Below are positions 1 through 7,674 of a stretch of 64,000 bases of DNA, in pieces; position 1 is the stretch's first letter, and each line of letters begins with the position of its first letter. Below the pieces are notes generated by a model that saw only the letters and a program-made list of their open reading frames with translations, did not search any database and was not told the origin of the DNA. This stretch comes from Treponema sp. GTDB taxonomy: Bacteria > Spirochaetota > Spirochaetia > Treponematales > Treponemataceae. The stretch covers positions 51,282 to 115,281 of the forward strand of contig NZ_JAILGZ010000006.1 in NCBI RefSeq assembly GCF_024696245.1, written 5' to 3'. The position numbers and the translations under genes are program-made.

Positions 1-133
1 CGCTTCCTTTTGTAATGGGAACACCTTCAGTATCAGTAATTATGGAAGCAATTCCAGTAAAACGTGAAAATCCTTCCTGTATTTTCTGCAGAGTACTTTT
101 GTCTATCAAGTCAGTAAGTTTTATACCAGGCAT
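1..133 (-). CDS. PocR-domain sensory protein, N-terminal fragment (partial)
   Basis: This is the first 44 codons of a minus-strand gene that runs off the left edge. It is too short for the ORF track. The translation begins MPGIKLTDLIDKSTL and continues with a 'FTGIASIITDTEGVPIT' stretch, which resembles the start of the PocR ligand-binding sensory domain. That domain is found at the N-terminus of AraC regulators, histidine kinases and chemoreceptors. The ATG is preceded by an AAAGGATAG Shine-Dalgarno sequence about 12 nt upstream. The output domain lies outside the window, so the full function cannot be stated. The family call is by pattern recognition of a short fragment. Confidence 0.6.
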   Translation of the reverse strand, partial: MPGIKLTDLIDKSTLQKIQEGFSRFTGIASIITDTEGVPITKGS

Positions 134-275
134 AATACTTTTTACTATCCTTTAAATTATATAGTAGAAAAAGACAAAATAAAAGTAAAAAAAGGAATCT
201 TTAAAAAAATACATGCTTTTCTATATTTTAAAATAAGTTTAAAGTATTCGTGAAAAATAAAGGAAAGAGGTTTTT
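134..275. other. Divergent AT-rich intergenic region
   Basis: This 142-nt spacer separates the PocR-type gene (minus) from the DUF5718-like gene (plus) and must hold both promoters. It is very AT-rich, with several TATATT/TTTAAA-like stretches, and no single promoter can be assigned. The GGAAAGAGG just before position 276 is the ribosome binding site of the plus-strand gene. No RNA gene or strong hairpin is visible. Confidence 0.5.
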
Positions 276-1115
276 ATGACTATTGATTTAAAAGATGCTG
301 CATGTTTTGGAGTAGCAGGAAATTTTACAGGACATCTTGAGCAGGCTGGAGAAGCTGCAGATTTTAAAAATGTAAAGACAGCAGAAGCGTCAGCTCCAAA
401 GGCTCTTTTTCCAACATATATACCACAGGCTAAAGATAATGTGCCTTTGTTTTTAGGAAAGTTTCCTTTTGACAGTAAAACAATTATATTCCCTGAGGGA
501 GAAGAAAAAATCCAGATTGAACCTGAATGCGGAATAGTTTTTAATGCACAATGGAAGGACGGGCTTCTTCTTTCTTTAAAGCCTCTTGCCTTTGGTGCAT
601 CCAATGACTGTTCCATAAGAAAGGCTGGTGCTAAAAAAATATCTGAGAAAAAAAACTGGGGTCAGTGTTCAAAAGGTTTTTCCGATTCCCTTATTGAATT
701 AAAGGATTTTTCATCAGAGTCTATAATTGATTCCTACAGAATTGCCAGCTTTCTTGTAAGGGATGGAAAAGTTTATGACTATGGTGAAGATTCCGCTGTA
801 AGGGATTATTCCTATGTTTATGAAAAACTTATTTCCTGGATTATAGACAGACTTAATAATCAGAAGAATGAAGGCCCTGCAGAAGACATTAATTCCTATG
901 CAGCTTCTGCCTTATGGCCTGAGAAAATTTTTGTTTCCATAGGAGCAACCCGCTACACTGAATTTGGTGAAAAGAATTTTTTACAGAACGGAGACACAGC
1001 AGCTGTAGTTTTATATCCTGAAGATAAATATTCCCACCAGGATATTGTAAAGGCTGTAGAAAATAATTCTTTTGGTCAGGGAATAAGTGCCCTTTGTCAG
1101 AAGGTGGTTGTCTGA
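276..1115 (+). CDS. DUF5718-like conserved protein
   Basis: A 279-aa soluble protein with no signal peptide or membrane segment. It opens with a conserved block ('CFGVAGNFTGHLEQAGEA') and has others such as 'AKKISEKKNWG' and 'SIGATRYTEFGE'. I associate these with DUF5718, a family of unknown function with a possible likeness to fumarylacetoacetate-hydrolase-type folds. That link is from memory. The start is supported by GGAAAGAGG 6 nt before the ATG. Its TGA is followed directly by the ATG of tatD, so the two genes are almost certainly co-transcribed and translationally coupled. The biochemical role is not known. Confidence 0.7.
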   Translation: MTIDLKDAACFGVAGNFTGHLEQAGEAADFKNVKTAEASAPKALFPTYIPQAKDNVPLFLGKFPFDSKTIIFPEGEEKIQIEPECGIVFNAQWKDGLLLSLKPLAFGASNDCSIRKAGAKKISEKKNWGQCSKGFSDSLIELKDFSSESIIDSYRIASFLVRDGKVYDYGEDSAVRDYSYVYEKLISWIIDRLNNQKNEGPAEDINSYAASALWPEKIFVSIGATRYTEFGEKNFLQNGDTAAVVLYPEDKYSHQDIVKAVENNSFGQGISALCQKVVV

Positions 1116-1958
1116 ATGTACAGCGATACACATTTTCATTTTCACTATCAGGCAGAAAAAGAAGGACTTGAGACTGCTGCAAATGTTCTTGCTGAAATGG
1201 CAGATAATAATGTTTTTTTTGGAATGGACATTGGAACTGACTGCAGGGACCTTATTAAACGCAGGGATATAGTTTTACAAACTCTTGAATATCTTGATGA
1301 AGACAGAAGAAAAAAAGCACAGGCCTTTATGCATTTTTCTGCCGGAATCTGGCCTGATGAAGAATCCATTGCAGACAGATATAAGTGCATGGAAGAACTT
1401 CAAAATCAGATTAAGGCCTTTAAAGAAGATGGTGGTATTTTTTCTGACAGACTTGCAGCCATAGGTGAAGGGGGACTGGATCATCACTGGGATGCCCATC
1501 CTTATGAAGGTGAACTTTTTGAAATGCAGCTGGCCCTTGCAAAAAAAATGGACCTGCCTTTTGTAGTTCACTCAAGGGATGCTTACCAGGATACTTATGC
1601 CTGTATAAAAAATGCCGGCTGGAATAAGGGAATCATTCACTGTTATTCCTATGGACTTGAAGAAGCAAAGGCTTTTCTTAATCTTGGCTGGTATATCAGT
1701 TTAAGTGGAAGCGTAACCTATACTAAAAAAAGCAAAATGGAAGATATGAAAAAACTTCTTGCATATATTCCTGATGACAGGATTCTTTTAGAAACAGATT
1801 CACCCTATCTTGCACCTGTTCCAATGAGGGGAAATCCAAACAATCCTAATTTTGTAAAATACACTTACGCCTTTGTTGCAGACAGCCGTAATGTAAGTCC
1901 TGAAGAACTTTCAGATCTGGTTGACTGCAACATAAAGAAACTCTTTAACCTTAAATAA
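1116..1958 (+). CDS. tatD: TatD-family metal-dependent hydrolase
   Basis: A 280-aa TIM-barrel metallohydrolase of the TatD/YcfH (PF01026) type. It carries the family's metal ligands in order: the N-terminal HxH in 'DTHFHFH', the glutamate in 'GEGGLDHHWD', histidines in 'VVHSRDA' and 'IIHCYSY', and the C-terminal aspartate in 'LLETDSPYL'. TatD proteins are 3'-5' exonucleases or DNases linked to DNA repair, though the in vivo substrate varies. The length is close to the family norm of about 260 aa. An AAGGTGG ribosome binding site lies inside the end of the upstream gene, and the ATG abuts that gene's stop. The 3' end faces the GH127 gene with only 15 nt between them. Confidence 0.9.
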   Translation: MYSDTHFHFHYQAEKEGLETAANVLAEMADNNVFFGMDIGTDCRDLIKRRDIVLQTLEYLDEDRRKKAQAFMHFSAGIWPDEESIADRYKCMEELQNQIKAFKEDGGIFSDRLAAIGEGGLDHHWDAHPYEGELFEMQLALAKKMDLPFVVHSRDAYQDTYACIKNAGWNKGIIHCYSYGLEEAKAFLNLGWYISLSGSVTYTKKSKMEDMKKLLAYIPDDRILLETDSPYLAPVPMRGNPNNPNFVKYTYAFVADSRNVSPEELSDLVDCNIKKLFNLK

Positions 1959-1973
1959 GTCCTTGCTGATATT

Positions 1974-4121
1974 TTAATCTGCGGAACGGATTTCAAGAAT
2001 TTTAAGATTCTCTTCTGTTCCGCAGATTTCTATTTTTAATTCTTTATCACTTCCGGCATTCTGCTTAACTTCAAGATAAATATCCTTAAGGCGGCTTTCG
2101 TTTACTCTCGGATGATTTATTTCTGTAAGAAGCTGTCCATTACATTTAACAATTGCAGACAGGGAATCTTTTTCAAAAACAGTAATGATAATTTTTTTAC
2201 CGGCCTTTATTTTATAAGAGAAGTGTGATAAAGGTCCCCTGCATTTTCTAAAGCTTTTGTCTGCTTCTCCAATGTAGCCGCTTTCCGTATCTTCTGATTC
2301 AAAACCGTGTTCGATTTCGCTTTGCTGTCTTCCGCATTCAATATAGTCCAGGCTGATTTCTTCCAGCTCTTTAAGTCTTTTGTCTCCTGGTGTCATGCCG
2401 TTATTAAAGTAAACAGAGTACCAGCGGTGGTGAAGGTTAAAGAAAGGTATCAGCCTTATGTCTTTTTTATCACTTGAGTCCTTACCTGGAAGAGTAAAAA
2501 TAAGATTACTGCTGTCAGTACTTTTTATATCCTTAAGCAGCACTTCTTTTTTTACACTTATGTAAGGAGTTTCCATTGCCCTTGTATTCATGTAGACCAG
2601 CTGGCTGTCAGTAATATCCTGAGGAAGATTTTTATTACCCCAGTCTGCTGCAAGAAGAAGAGGACCGTAAAAAATACTGAAGTTTGTAGAGCCGTCTTTT
2701 GTATCACGGAGACTGAGCTTCATGGACAGGTCAACTATATATTCATTTTGATCAGGATTTATTTTTACATAGCCCTGGCTGTCTGAGTCAGGATTTTTAT
2801 TCCACCAGGGACTTCTAACTTTTAAAGAAAGAGCTTTTTCTCCCCTGGAAAGAATTTTTATTACCGCCTGCTGTCCGTAAGGAAAGTCCGTTTCTATTTT
2901 TATTTTCCATCCGTCTTTTTCCCAGCATGAAGGAATAAAAAGATTTATGTAAAGGCTGTCATTTATTTCTTCATAAATAAAGCGGTTATATCTGGCGGGG
3001 TTTTCCATACCTGTTCCCGTACAGCACCAGAAGGAATTTTCTTTTGAGCAGTATACTTTAAAGAAACCGCTGAGCATTGAAACAAAATAGGTTTTTGCAC
3101 CGCTGGCAGGATCCTGAGAAGCCAGTATGTGGTTGTAAAGTGCCCTTTCATAAAAGTCTGCAACTTTAGAAGAAGGATTCCACTTAAAAATATAGCAGGC
3201 AAGTTCCAGCATGTTGTAGGTGTTGCAGGTTTCTGTGGTATCTCTCGCAAGCCTTTCATCATATTCCCTGCCAAAGTGTTCACTTACAGAGTTTCCTCCG
3301 TTTGCATAACTTCTTTTTTCCGTAACGGTTTTAAAGAAAAATTCTGCAGCCCTTTTATATTCTTCTTTTTTTGTAAGGTCATAAAGTTTTGCAAGACCTA
3401 TGATTTTAGGAATCTGGGTATTTGCATGATATCCCTGAAGCTGGTCTTTTTCTTCTGACAGGGGAATAAATATTTCTTTGTGAATAAAACGTTCTGCTTC
3501 ATCAAGATATTTTTTTTCTCCTGTAATTTCATACATGTCTGCAAATACCTTGCACATACCTCCATGTTCACAGGTAAGCATTTTCTGAAACTCATCTTCT
3601 GTCATTGCTGAAGTGCCCTTAATGGTCCAGTCGCACATGGCTTTTACGATTGCAAGTGCATCTTCATTAGCAGCCAGCCTGTATGCATCAATAAGCCCTG
3701 CAAAAATTTTATGTACTGAATACCAGGGAACCCACCAGTCTCCAAGATTAAAGCGTTCTACCTTAAAGTTTCCCTTTCCGTAAAAAACTTTTTCAAAAGG
3801 TTCAGAGGGAATGCCTCCAAAATAGCCGTCTTTTCTCTGAAGGGATTTTATTATTGAAACCGTGTAATCCAGATTTTTTTTAGCTTCATCACTGTTTGTT
3901 GAATCAATGAAGGCAGACAGGGCGCTTAAATAATGACCAAGGGAGTGTCCCTGAATCTCCATACTTTCCCATCCGCCATAAGAAGGAGCAGGAGCTGTTT
4001 TCCCTAAAGCCGTATAGCAGGGAGAAAGAAGTCTGTCAGGATTATAGTCCAGTACATACTTAAGACCCAGCTGCCGGGATTTTTCAAAGAGACTGTCTTT
4101 TGTAAGTTTTGCTCCATTCAT
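1974..4121 (-). CDS. GH127-family (DUF1680) beta-L-arabinofuranosidase
   Basis: A 715-aa glycoside hydrolase. The motif 'SFWCCTGTGMENPARY' holds the paired cysteines and glutamate typical of GH127/DUF1680. The upstream 'TTETCNTYNMLEL' supplies the other Glu and Cys. In the characterised family member HypBA1 these residues bind zinc, and one cysteine is the nucleophile. The N-terminal 'GHSLGHYLSALS' is also typical. GH127 and its relatives release L-arabinofuranose from plant glycans or hydroxyproline oligosaccharides. There is no signal peptide, so the enzyme should act on imported oligosaccharides in the cytoplasm. It starts 5 nt after the uvrC stop, with AAGGAG inside the uvrC end, so it is probably read through from uvrC. 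Exact substrate is inference. Confidence 0.85.
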   Translation of the reverse strand: MNGAKLTKDSLFEKSRQLGLKYVLDYNPDRLLSPCYTALGKTAPAPSYGGWESMEIQGHSLGHYLSALSAFIDSTNSDEAKKNLDYTVSIIKSLQRKDGYFGGIPSEPFEKVFYGKGNFKVERFNLGDWWVPWYSVHKIFAGLIDAYRLAANEDALAIVKAMCDWTIKGTSAMTEDEFQKMLTCEHGGMCKVFADMYEITGEKKYLDEAERFIHKEIFIPLSEEKDQLQGYHANTQIPKIIGLAKLYDLTKKEEYKRAAEFFFKTVTEKRSYANGGNSVSEHFGREYDERLARDTTETCNTYNMLELACYIFKWNPSSKVADFYERALYNHILASQDPASGAKTYFVSMLSGFFKVYCSKENSFWCCTGTGMENPARYNRFIYEEINDSLYINLFIPSCWEKDGWKIKIETDFPYGQQAVIKILSRGEKALSLKVRSPWWNKNPDSDSQGYVKINPDQNEYIVDLSMKLSLRDTKDGSTNFSIFYGPLLLAADWGNKNLPQDITDSQLVYMNTRAMETPYISVKKEVLLKDIKSTDSSNLIFTLPGKDSSDKKDIRLIPFFNLHHRWYSVYFNNGMTPGDKRLKELEEISLDYIECGRQQSEIEHGFESEDTESGYIGEADKSFRKCRGPLSHFSYKIKAGKKIIITVFEKDSLSAIVKCNGQLLTEINHPRVNESRLKDIYLEVKQNAGSDKELKIEICGTEENLKILEIRSAD
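1976..2040 (+). terminator. Candidate tatD terminator inside the GH127 coding end
   Basis: A 12-bp perfect inverted repeat (AATCTGCGGAAC and GTTCCGCAGATT, positions 1976-1987 and 2017-2028) encloses a 29-nt loop that has weak internal pairing. The plus strand then reads TTCTATTTTTAATTC. This could stop tatD transcription. It lies wholly within the last codons of the convergent GH127 gene. The U-tract is interrupted and the loop is long, so confidence is modest. Confidence 0.4.
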
Positions 4122-4126
4122 TTTTT

Positions 4127-6148
4127 TTACTCCTTTTGTGAACTGTTATCTTCTGCTGCCATAAGCTGGCCGGAAGCCATTTGTGCCAGAAGCTGATTTC
4201 TTTTGGATCTTGCTGCCTTTTCTTTTGTAGTTCCAGGCAGGTCTAAAGAAAGCATTTCCTTTTCCTTAACTTCTTTTTGTTTTTCATAAAGATTCTTTGC
4301 TGAAGTAAGAATCATGGAGGCCTTGCCTGCATCTACATTAAGAAGCATTGCAATTTCGCTTTCACTGGCGGCACACATTTTTTCAAGGCTGCCGTATTTT
4401 TTCATCAGCAGCTTGTCCCTTTCTTTTCCGATTCCATTTATTTTTATAAACGGAGTAACTGTGTTTTCCTTTGTTCTCAGTTCCTGGTTACGGCTGGTGG
4501 CAAAACGGTGGGTTTCATCCCTGACCCTTTGTAAAAGCCGTAAGGCATCGCTTCTTTTAGGAAGACATACTGGAGAAGAAGTGTGGGGTCTCCATATTTC
4601 TTCATCCCTTTTTGCAAGACCTGCAATAGGAATATCCAGTCCTATGCTTTTTAAAACCCCGTCAACTGCATTAACCTGACCTATACCACCGTCAATAAGA
4701 ATAAGGTCCGGCAGTTCCTTTTTTTCATTTAAAAGTCTGGTGTAGCGTCTTGTTGTAGCTTCCCTCATGGACTGAAAGTCATCAATAAGTCCGTCTGTAG
4801 TTTTAAGCCTGAAGTATCTGTAGTTTTTTTTGTCAGGATTACCCCGGTAAAAACTGATAAGGGAGGCCACAGGAAATTTTCCACCGATATGGGCAATATC
4901 AAAGCCTTCAATTCTTTCCGGCAGTTTAGGCAGACCAAGAACTTTCTGCAGTTCTTCCATGGCAGGGTAGTCACCCCTTTCCCTCATACGCCTGATAATA
5001 TCTTCGTGGGCATTCTGTCTTGCCATATCAAGGGAGGCCCTGTGTATTCCGGGAACAGATTTTGCACTGCCATAGTTTATAATGGAAGTAATTTTTCCAA
5101 AGCTGTCATCAAGAAAATGCTGAATGTTTTTAATTTCTTCTATAAATAAGGCTGTTTTTTCTTCATCTGCAAAAACTGAATCAATATAGATTGCAGGAGG
5201 AATGGATTCTTTTTCTGTGTAAAAGGCACTCATAAATTCAGGAAAAATTTCAGTGTCTTCGTTTAAGGATATGGTCCTGTAATTGTCCCTTCCTAAAAGC
5301 TTTCCTTCCCTGATTTTAAGAACGGTAAAGCTTATAAGTTCTCCCTCCCTCCAGCTGGAAATATAATCCCTGTCATCACCGGCAAAGGATTCTACGGAAT
5401 TCTGATTCTGGAGTATGCTTAAGGCCCTTATTCCGTCCCTGAGTCTGGCAGCTTTTTCAAAGTTAAGGTTTTTAGCAGCTTCCTTCATCTGTAACTGGAG
5501 TTTTTTGAGAGTTTCTTCCCCTTTGTTCTCAAGTAGGGAAGTTATTTCTTCGATAAATTCAGTATAGGTGGATTGTTTTACTTCTCTTGAACAGGGGGCA
5601 AGACATCTGCCTATGTGATAATACATGCAGGGTGAGGATTTTTCCTTAAAGCTTTTGCAGTGACGCAGGGGATAGATTTCATAGAGGGTTTCTATAAAGG
5701 TATCCAGGGCACTTGCATCAGGGAAAGGTCCAAAGTAAACGGATCCGTCATGAATAACCTGCCTGGTTTTAAAAATCCTGGGGTATTTTTCCTTAGTGAT
5801 TCTTAATACAGGGTAAGATTTACCGTCTTTAAGGTTGATATTGTAACGGGGCGTATACTTTTTTATGAGGTTGTTTTCCAGAAGAAAAGCTTCATATTCA
5901 TTATTTGTTGTTATGTATTCTATGCTGCGGGCATTGCTTATGAGGAGCCTGGTTTTTATATCCTTGTTTCCGCTGAAATAAGAAGAGAGTCTGTTTTTCA
6001 GATTTTTTGCTTTGCCTACATAAATGACAGTTTCTGCTTTATTGCGCCACATATAGACACCGCTTTGTTTTGGTGCCTTAAGTGCCGTCTGATGAAGTAT
6101 TTCTCTGGGTGAGAGGTTTTTTTGTGATGAGGACAAAAGGTCATTCAT
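4127..6148 (-). CDS. uvrC: UvrABC system protein C (excinuclease subunit)
   Basis: A 673-aa UvrC, which makes the two incisions around bulky DNA lesions after UvrA2-UvrB loading. The order of parts is right: a GIY-YIG nuclease near residues 28-105 ('GVYMW...VIYVGKAKNLKNR'), a cysteine-bearing linker ('CMYYHIGRCLAPC'), a UVR motif for UvrB contact ('NFEKAARLRDGI'), an RNase H-like second nuclease ('LPDLILIDGGIGQV'), and tandem helix-hairpin-helix motifs ('INGIGKERDKLL'). The C-terminus runs about 40 residues past the HhH region. There is no Shine-Dalgarno before the ATG, and a -10-like TACAAT ends 8 nt upstream, so the mRNA may be leaderless. The 5' end overlaps the divergent 6127 gene by 22 nt. 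Confidence 0.97.
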   Translation of the reverse strand: MNDLLSSSQKNLSPREILHQTALKAPKQSGVYMWRNKAETVIYVGKAKNLKNRLSSYFSGNKDIKTRLLISNARSIEYITTNNEYEAFLLENNLIKKYTPRYNINLKDGKSYPVLRITKEKYPRIFKTRQVIHDGSVYFGPFPDASALDTFIETLYEIYPLRHCKSFKEKSSPCMYYHIGRCLAPCSREVKQSTYTEFIEEITSLLENKGEETLKKLQLQMKEAAKNLNFEKAARLRDGIRALSILQNQNSVESFAGDDRDYISSWREGELISFTVLKIREGKLLGRDNYRTISLNEDTEIFPEFMSAFYTEKESIPPAIYIDSVFADEEKTALFIEEIKNIQHFLDDSFGKITSIINYGSAKSVPGIHRASLDMARQNAHEDIIRRMRERGDYPAMEELQKVLGLPKLPERIEGFDIAHIGGKFPVASLISFYRGNPDKKNYRYFRLKTTDGLIDDFQSMREATTRRYTRLLNEKKELPDLILIDGGIGQVNAVDGVLKSIGLDIPIAGLAKRDEEIWRPHTSSPVCLPKRSDALRLLQRVRDETHRFATSRNQELRTKENTVTPFIKINGIGKERDKLLMKKYGSLEKMCAASESEIAMLLNVDAGKASMILTSAKNLYEKQKEVKEKEMLSLDLPGTTKEKAARSKRNQLLAQMASGQLMAAEDNSSQKE

Positions 6149-7632
6149 TTATAGTAATTGTATCATTTCTGACTATGGCTTTCATAGTGCCTGCTCTTTT
6201 TGCTGAAGAAAAAATTATGACTTTAGGCGGAAAAGAAGGCTGGCCTGTGCTTTCCAGAAAGGACGGGGTTGTAATAGATAAAGGCCGTTTTGGTTATGAT
6301 GCCGTAAAGCTTGATACCAACAGCCGCAAGGTTTCCCTTATGTCAGACCTGCTTCTGGATTTTGAAGAAGACAGTCCGGAAGATTTATGCGGTAACTATG
6401 AGGTAATCCTTAATGAAGTAACACCTGCTTCCCGCTGTAAGATGGGTAAAAGGGGAGGCCTTATAAGGGAAAACAATGGTCTCCGCCTCAGGGGAAAAAA
6501 AGGCTCTCTTTTTGGAAGTGAAAATGCAACAGGTTCCTTTGAACTTGAATTCTGGCTCTATCCTTTTGTAGCAGAAAATGGAGAAATTGTTTTTTCATGG
6601 CGTTCATCCCGTACAGTTGCCGGCTATCCTCTCTATCAGATTATCCGTGCCAGTTTTTACGGCAACAGGCTGCAGTGGGTATTTACCAATGTATTTGACG
6701 GCTATGTAGACAATTCCGGAGAAATCAGTATTTCCAGTTACAGGACAATTATTCCAAATACCTGGGCTCATCATTCAATCAGCTACAATCAGGATACTGG
6801 CCTTCTTGAATACAGAATCAATGGTGAACTTGAATCCCTTAAGTACCTTACTTCTACAGGTAAGGAAAGCGGCGGTTCCGTTTATATGTTCCAGACTGGT
6901 GTTACTGCAGATATAGATATCTGCCCCCAGTTTTCTGGAGTAATTGACGACTTTCATATTTCCCGTCAGGCAGCTTCAGAAATCGACCCTGAATTAAATT
7001 ATGATACTTACAGAAAGGAAGGGGGACGTTTTGAAACTCAGCCTATCCTTATTTCTTCCTGTGCCAGACTTACAAAAATAAGTGTTCTTGCAGATATTCC
7101 GGAGCAGACAGATGTAGTTTACTTTGTAAGAAGCGGTGATAATATTTTCAGCTGGGACGAAAACTACCCTGAATGGATTCCTGTAAAAAATAATGAAGAA
7201 ATATCAAATGTAAGCGGTCTTTATTTTCAGCTTGCTGCAGATCTTTACAGTGACGGTGGGGGACAGCATTCTCCTGTAGTTACCCAGATGGACCTTTATT
7301 ACACGGAAACTCCTCCTCCTCTTCCACCTTTTAGTGTAAAAGCCCAGCCTTCTGACGAAAGTGTTACTTTAACCTGGAGCTATTCAATTGATAACAACGC
7401 CGGGGGCTATTATGTTTATTATGGAGAGCGTCCTGGAGAATATCTGGGAAGGGAAGCTGCAGAAGGTCCTTCACCTGTAAATGCCGGAAATCAGAATTCC
7501 ATAACAATTACGGGGCTTAAAAACGGCAAGATTTATTATTTTGCTGTGGCAGCTTATTCAAAGATGGATTCAAGAATTATGGGTGATCTTTCTAAAGAAG
7601 TTTATGCGAGACCCCTTAAATATAAGAAATAA
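6127..7632 (+). CDS. Secreted LamG-like / fibronectin type III protein
   Basis: About 501 aa from the ATG at 6127. The ORF track starts 45 nt earlier, inside uvrC, without a signal peptide. From 6127 the protein has a clear Sec signal ('HSFIVIVSFLTMAFIVPALFAEE'). The middle part ('SFELEFWLYPF', 'WAHHSISYNQDTGLLEYRINGE', 'GVIDDFHISRQA') looks like a concanavalin/LamG jelly-roll fold. The C-terminal ~95 residues form a fibronectin type III domain ('VTLTWSYS...GYYVYYGE...ITITGLKNGKIYYFAVAAY'). A periplasmic or surface carbohydrate/protein-binding role is likely but unproven. The promoter must lie inside the 5' end of uvrC. The TPR gene follows after 42 nt. Confidence 0.75.
   Translation: MRTKGHSFIVIVSFLTMAFIVPALFAEEKIMTLGGKEGWPVLSRKDGVVIDKGRFGYDAVKLDTNSRKVSLMSDLLLDFEEDSPEDLCGNYEVILNEVTPASRCKMGKRGGLIRENNGLRLRGKKGSLFGSENATGSFELEFWLYPFVAENGEIVFSWRSSRTVAGYPLYQIIRASFYGNRLQWVFTNVFDGYVDNSGEISISSYRTIIPNTWAHHSISYNQDTGLLEYRINGELESLKYLTSTGKESGGSVYMFQTGVTADIDICPQFSGVIDDFHISRQAASEIDPELNYDTYRKEGGRFETQPILISSCARLTKISVLADIPEQTDVVYFVRSGDNIFSWDENYPEWIPVKNNEEISNVSGLYFQLAADLYSDGGGQHSPVVTQMDLYYTETPPPLPPFSVKAQPSDESVTLTWSYSIDNNAGGYYVYYGERPGEYLGREAAEGPSPVNAGNQNSITITGLKNGKIYYFAVAAYSKMDSRIMGDLSKEVYARPLKYKK
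6157..6185 (-). promoter_or_regulatory. Putative uvrC promoter, leaderless arrangement
   Basis: On the minus strand ATGAAA, a 17-nt spacer and TACAAT read as a vegetative promoter. The -10 ends 8 nt before the uvrC ATG and no ribosome binding site intervenes. The promoter sits inside the 5' coding region of the divergent secreted-protein gene. Confidence 0.45.
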
Positions 7633-7674
7633 GGTTTTCTGTAAAGGATAATCCTGATTATTTGGAGATAAAAT

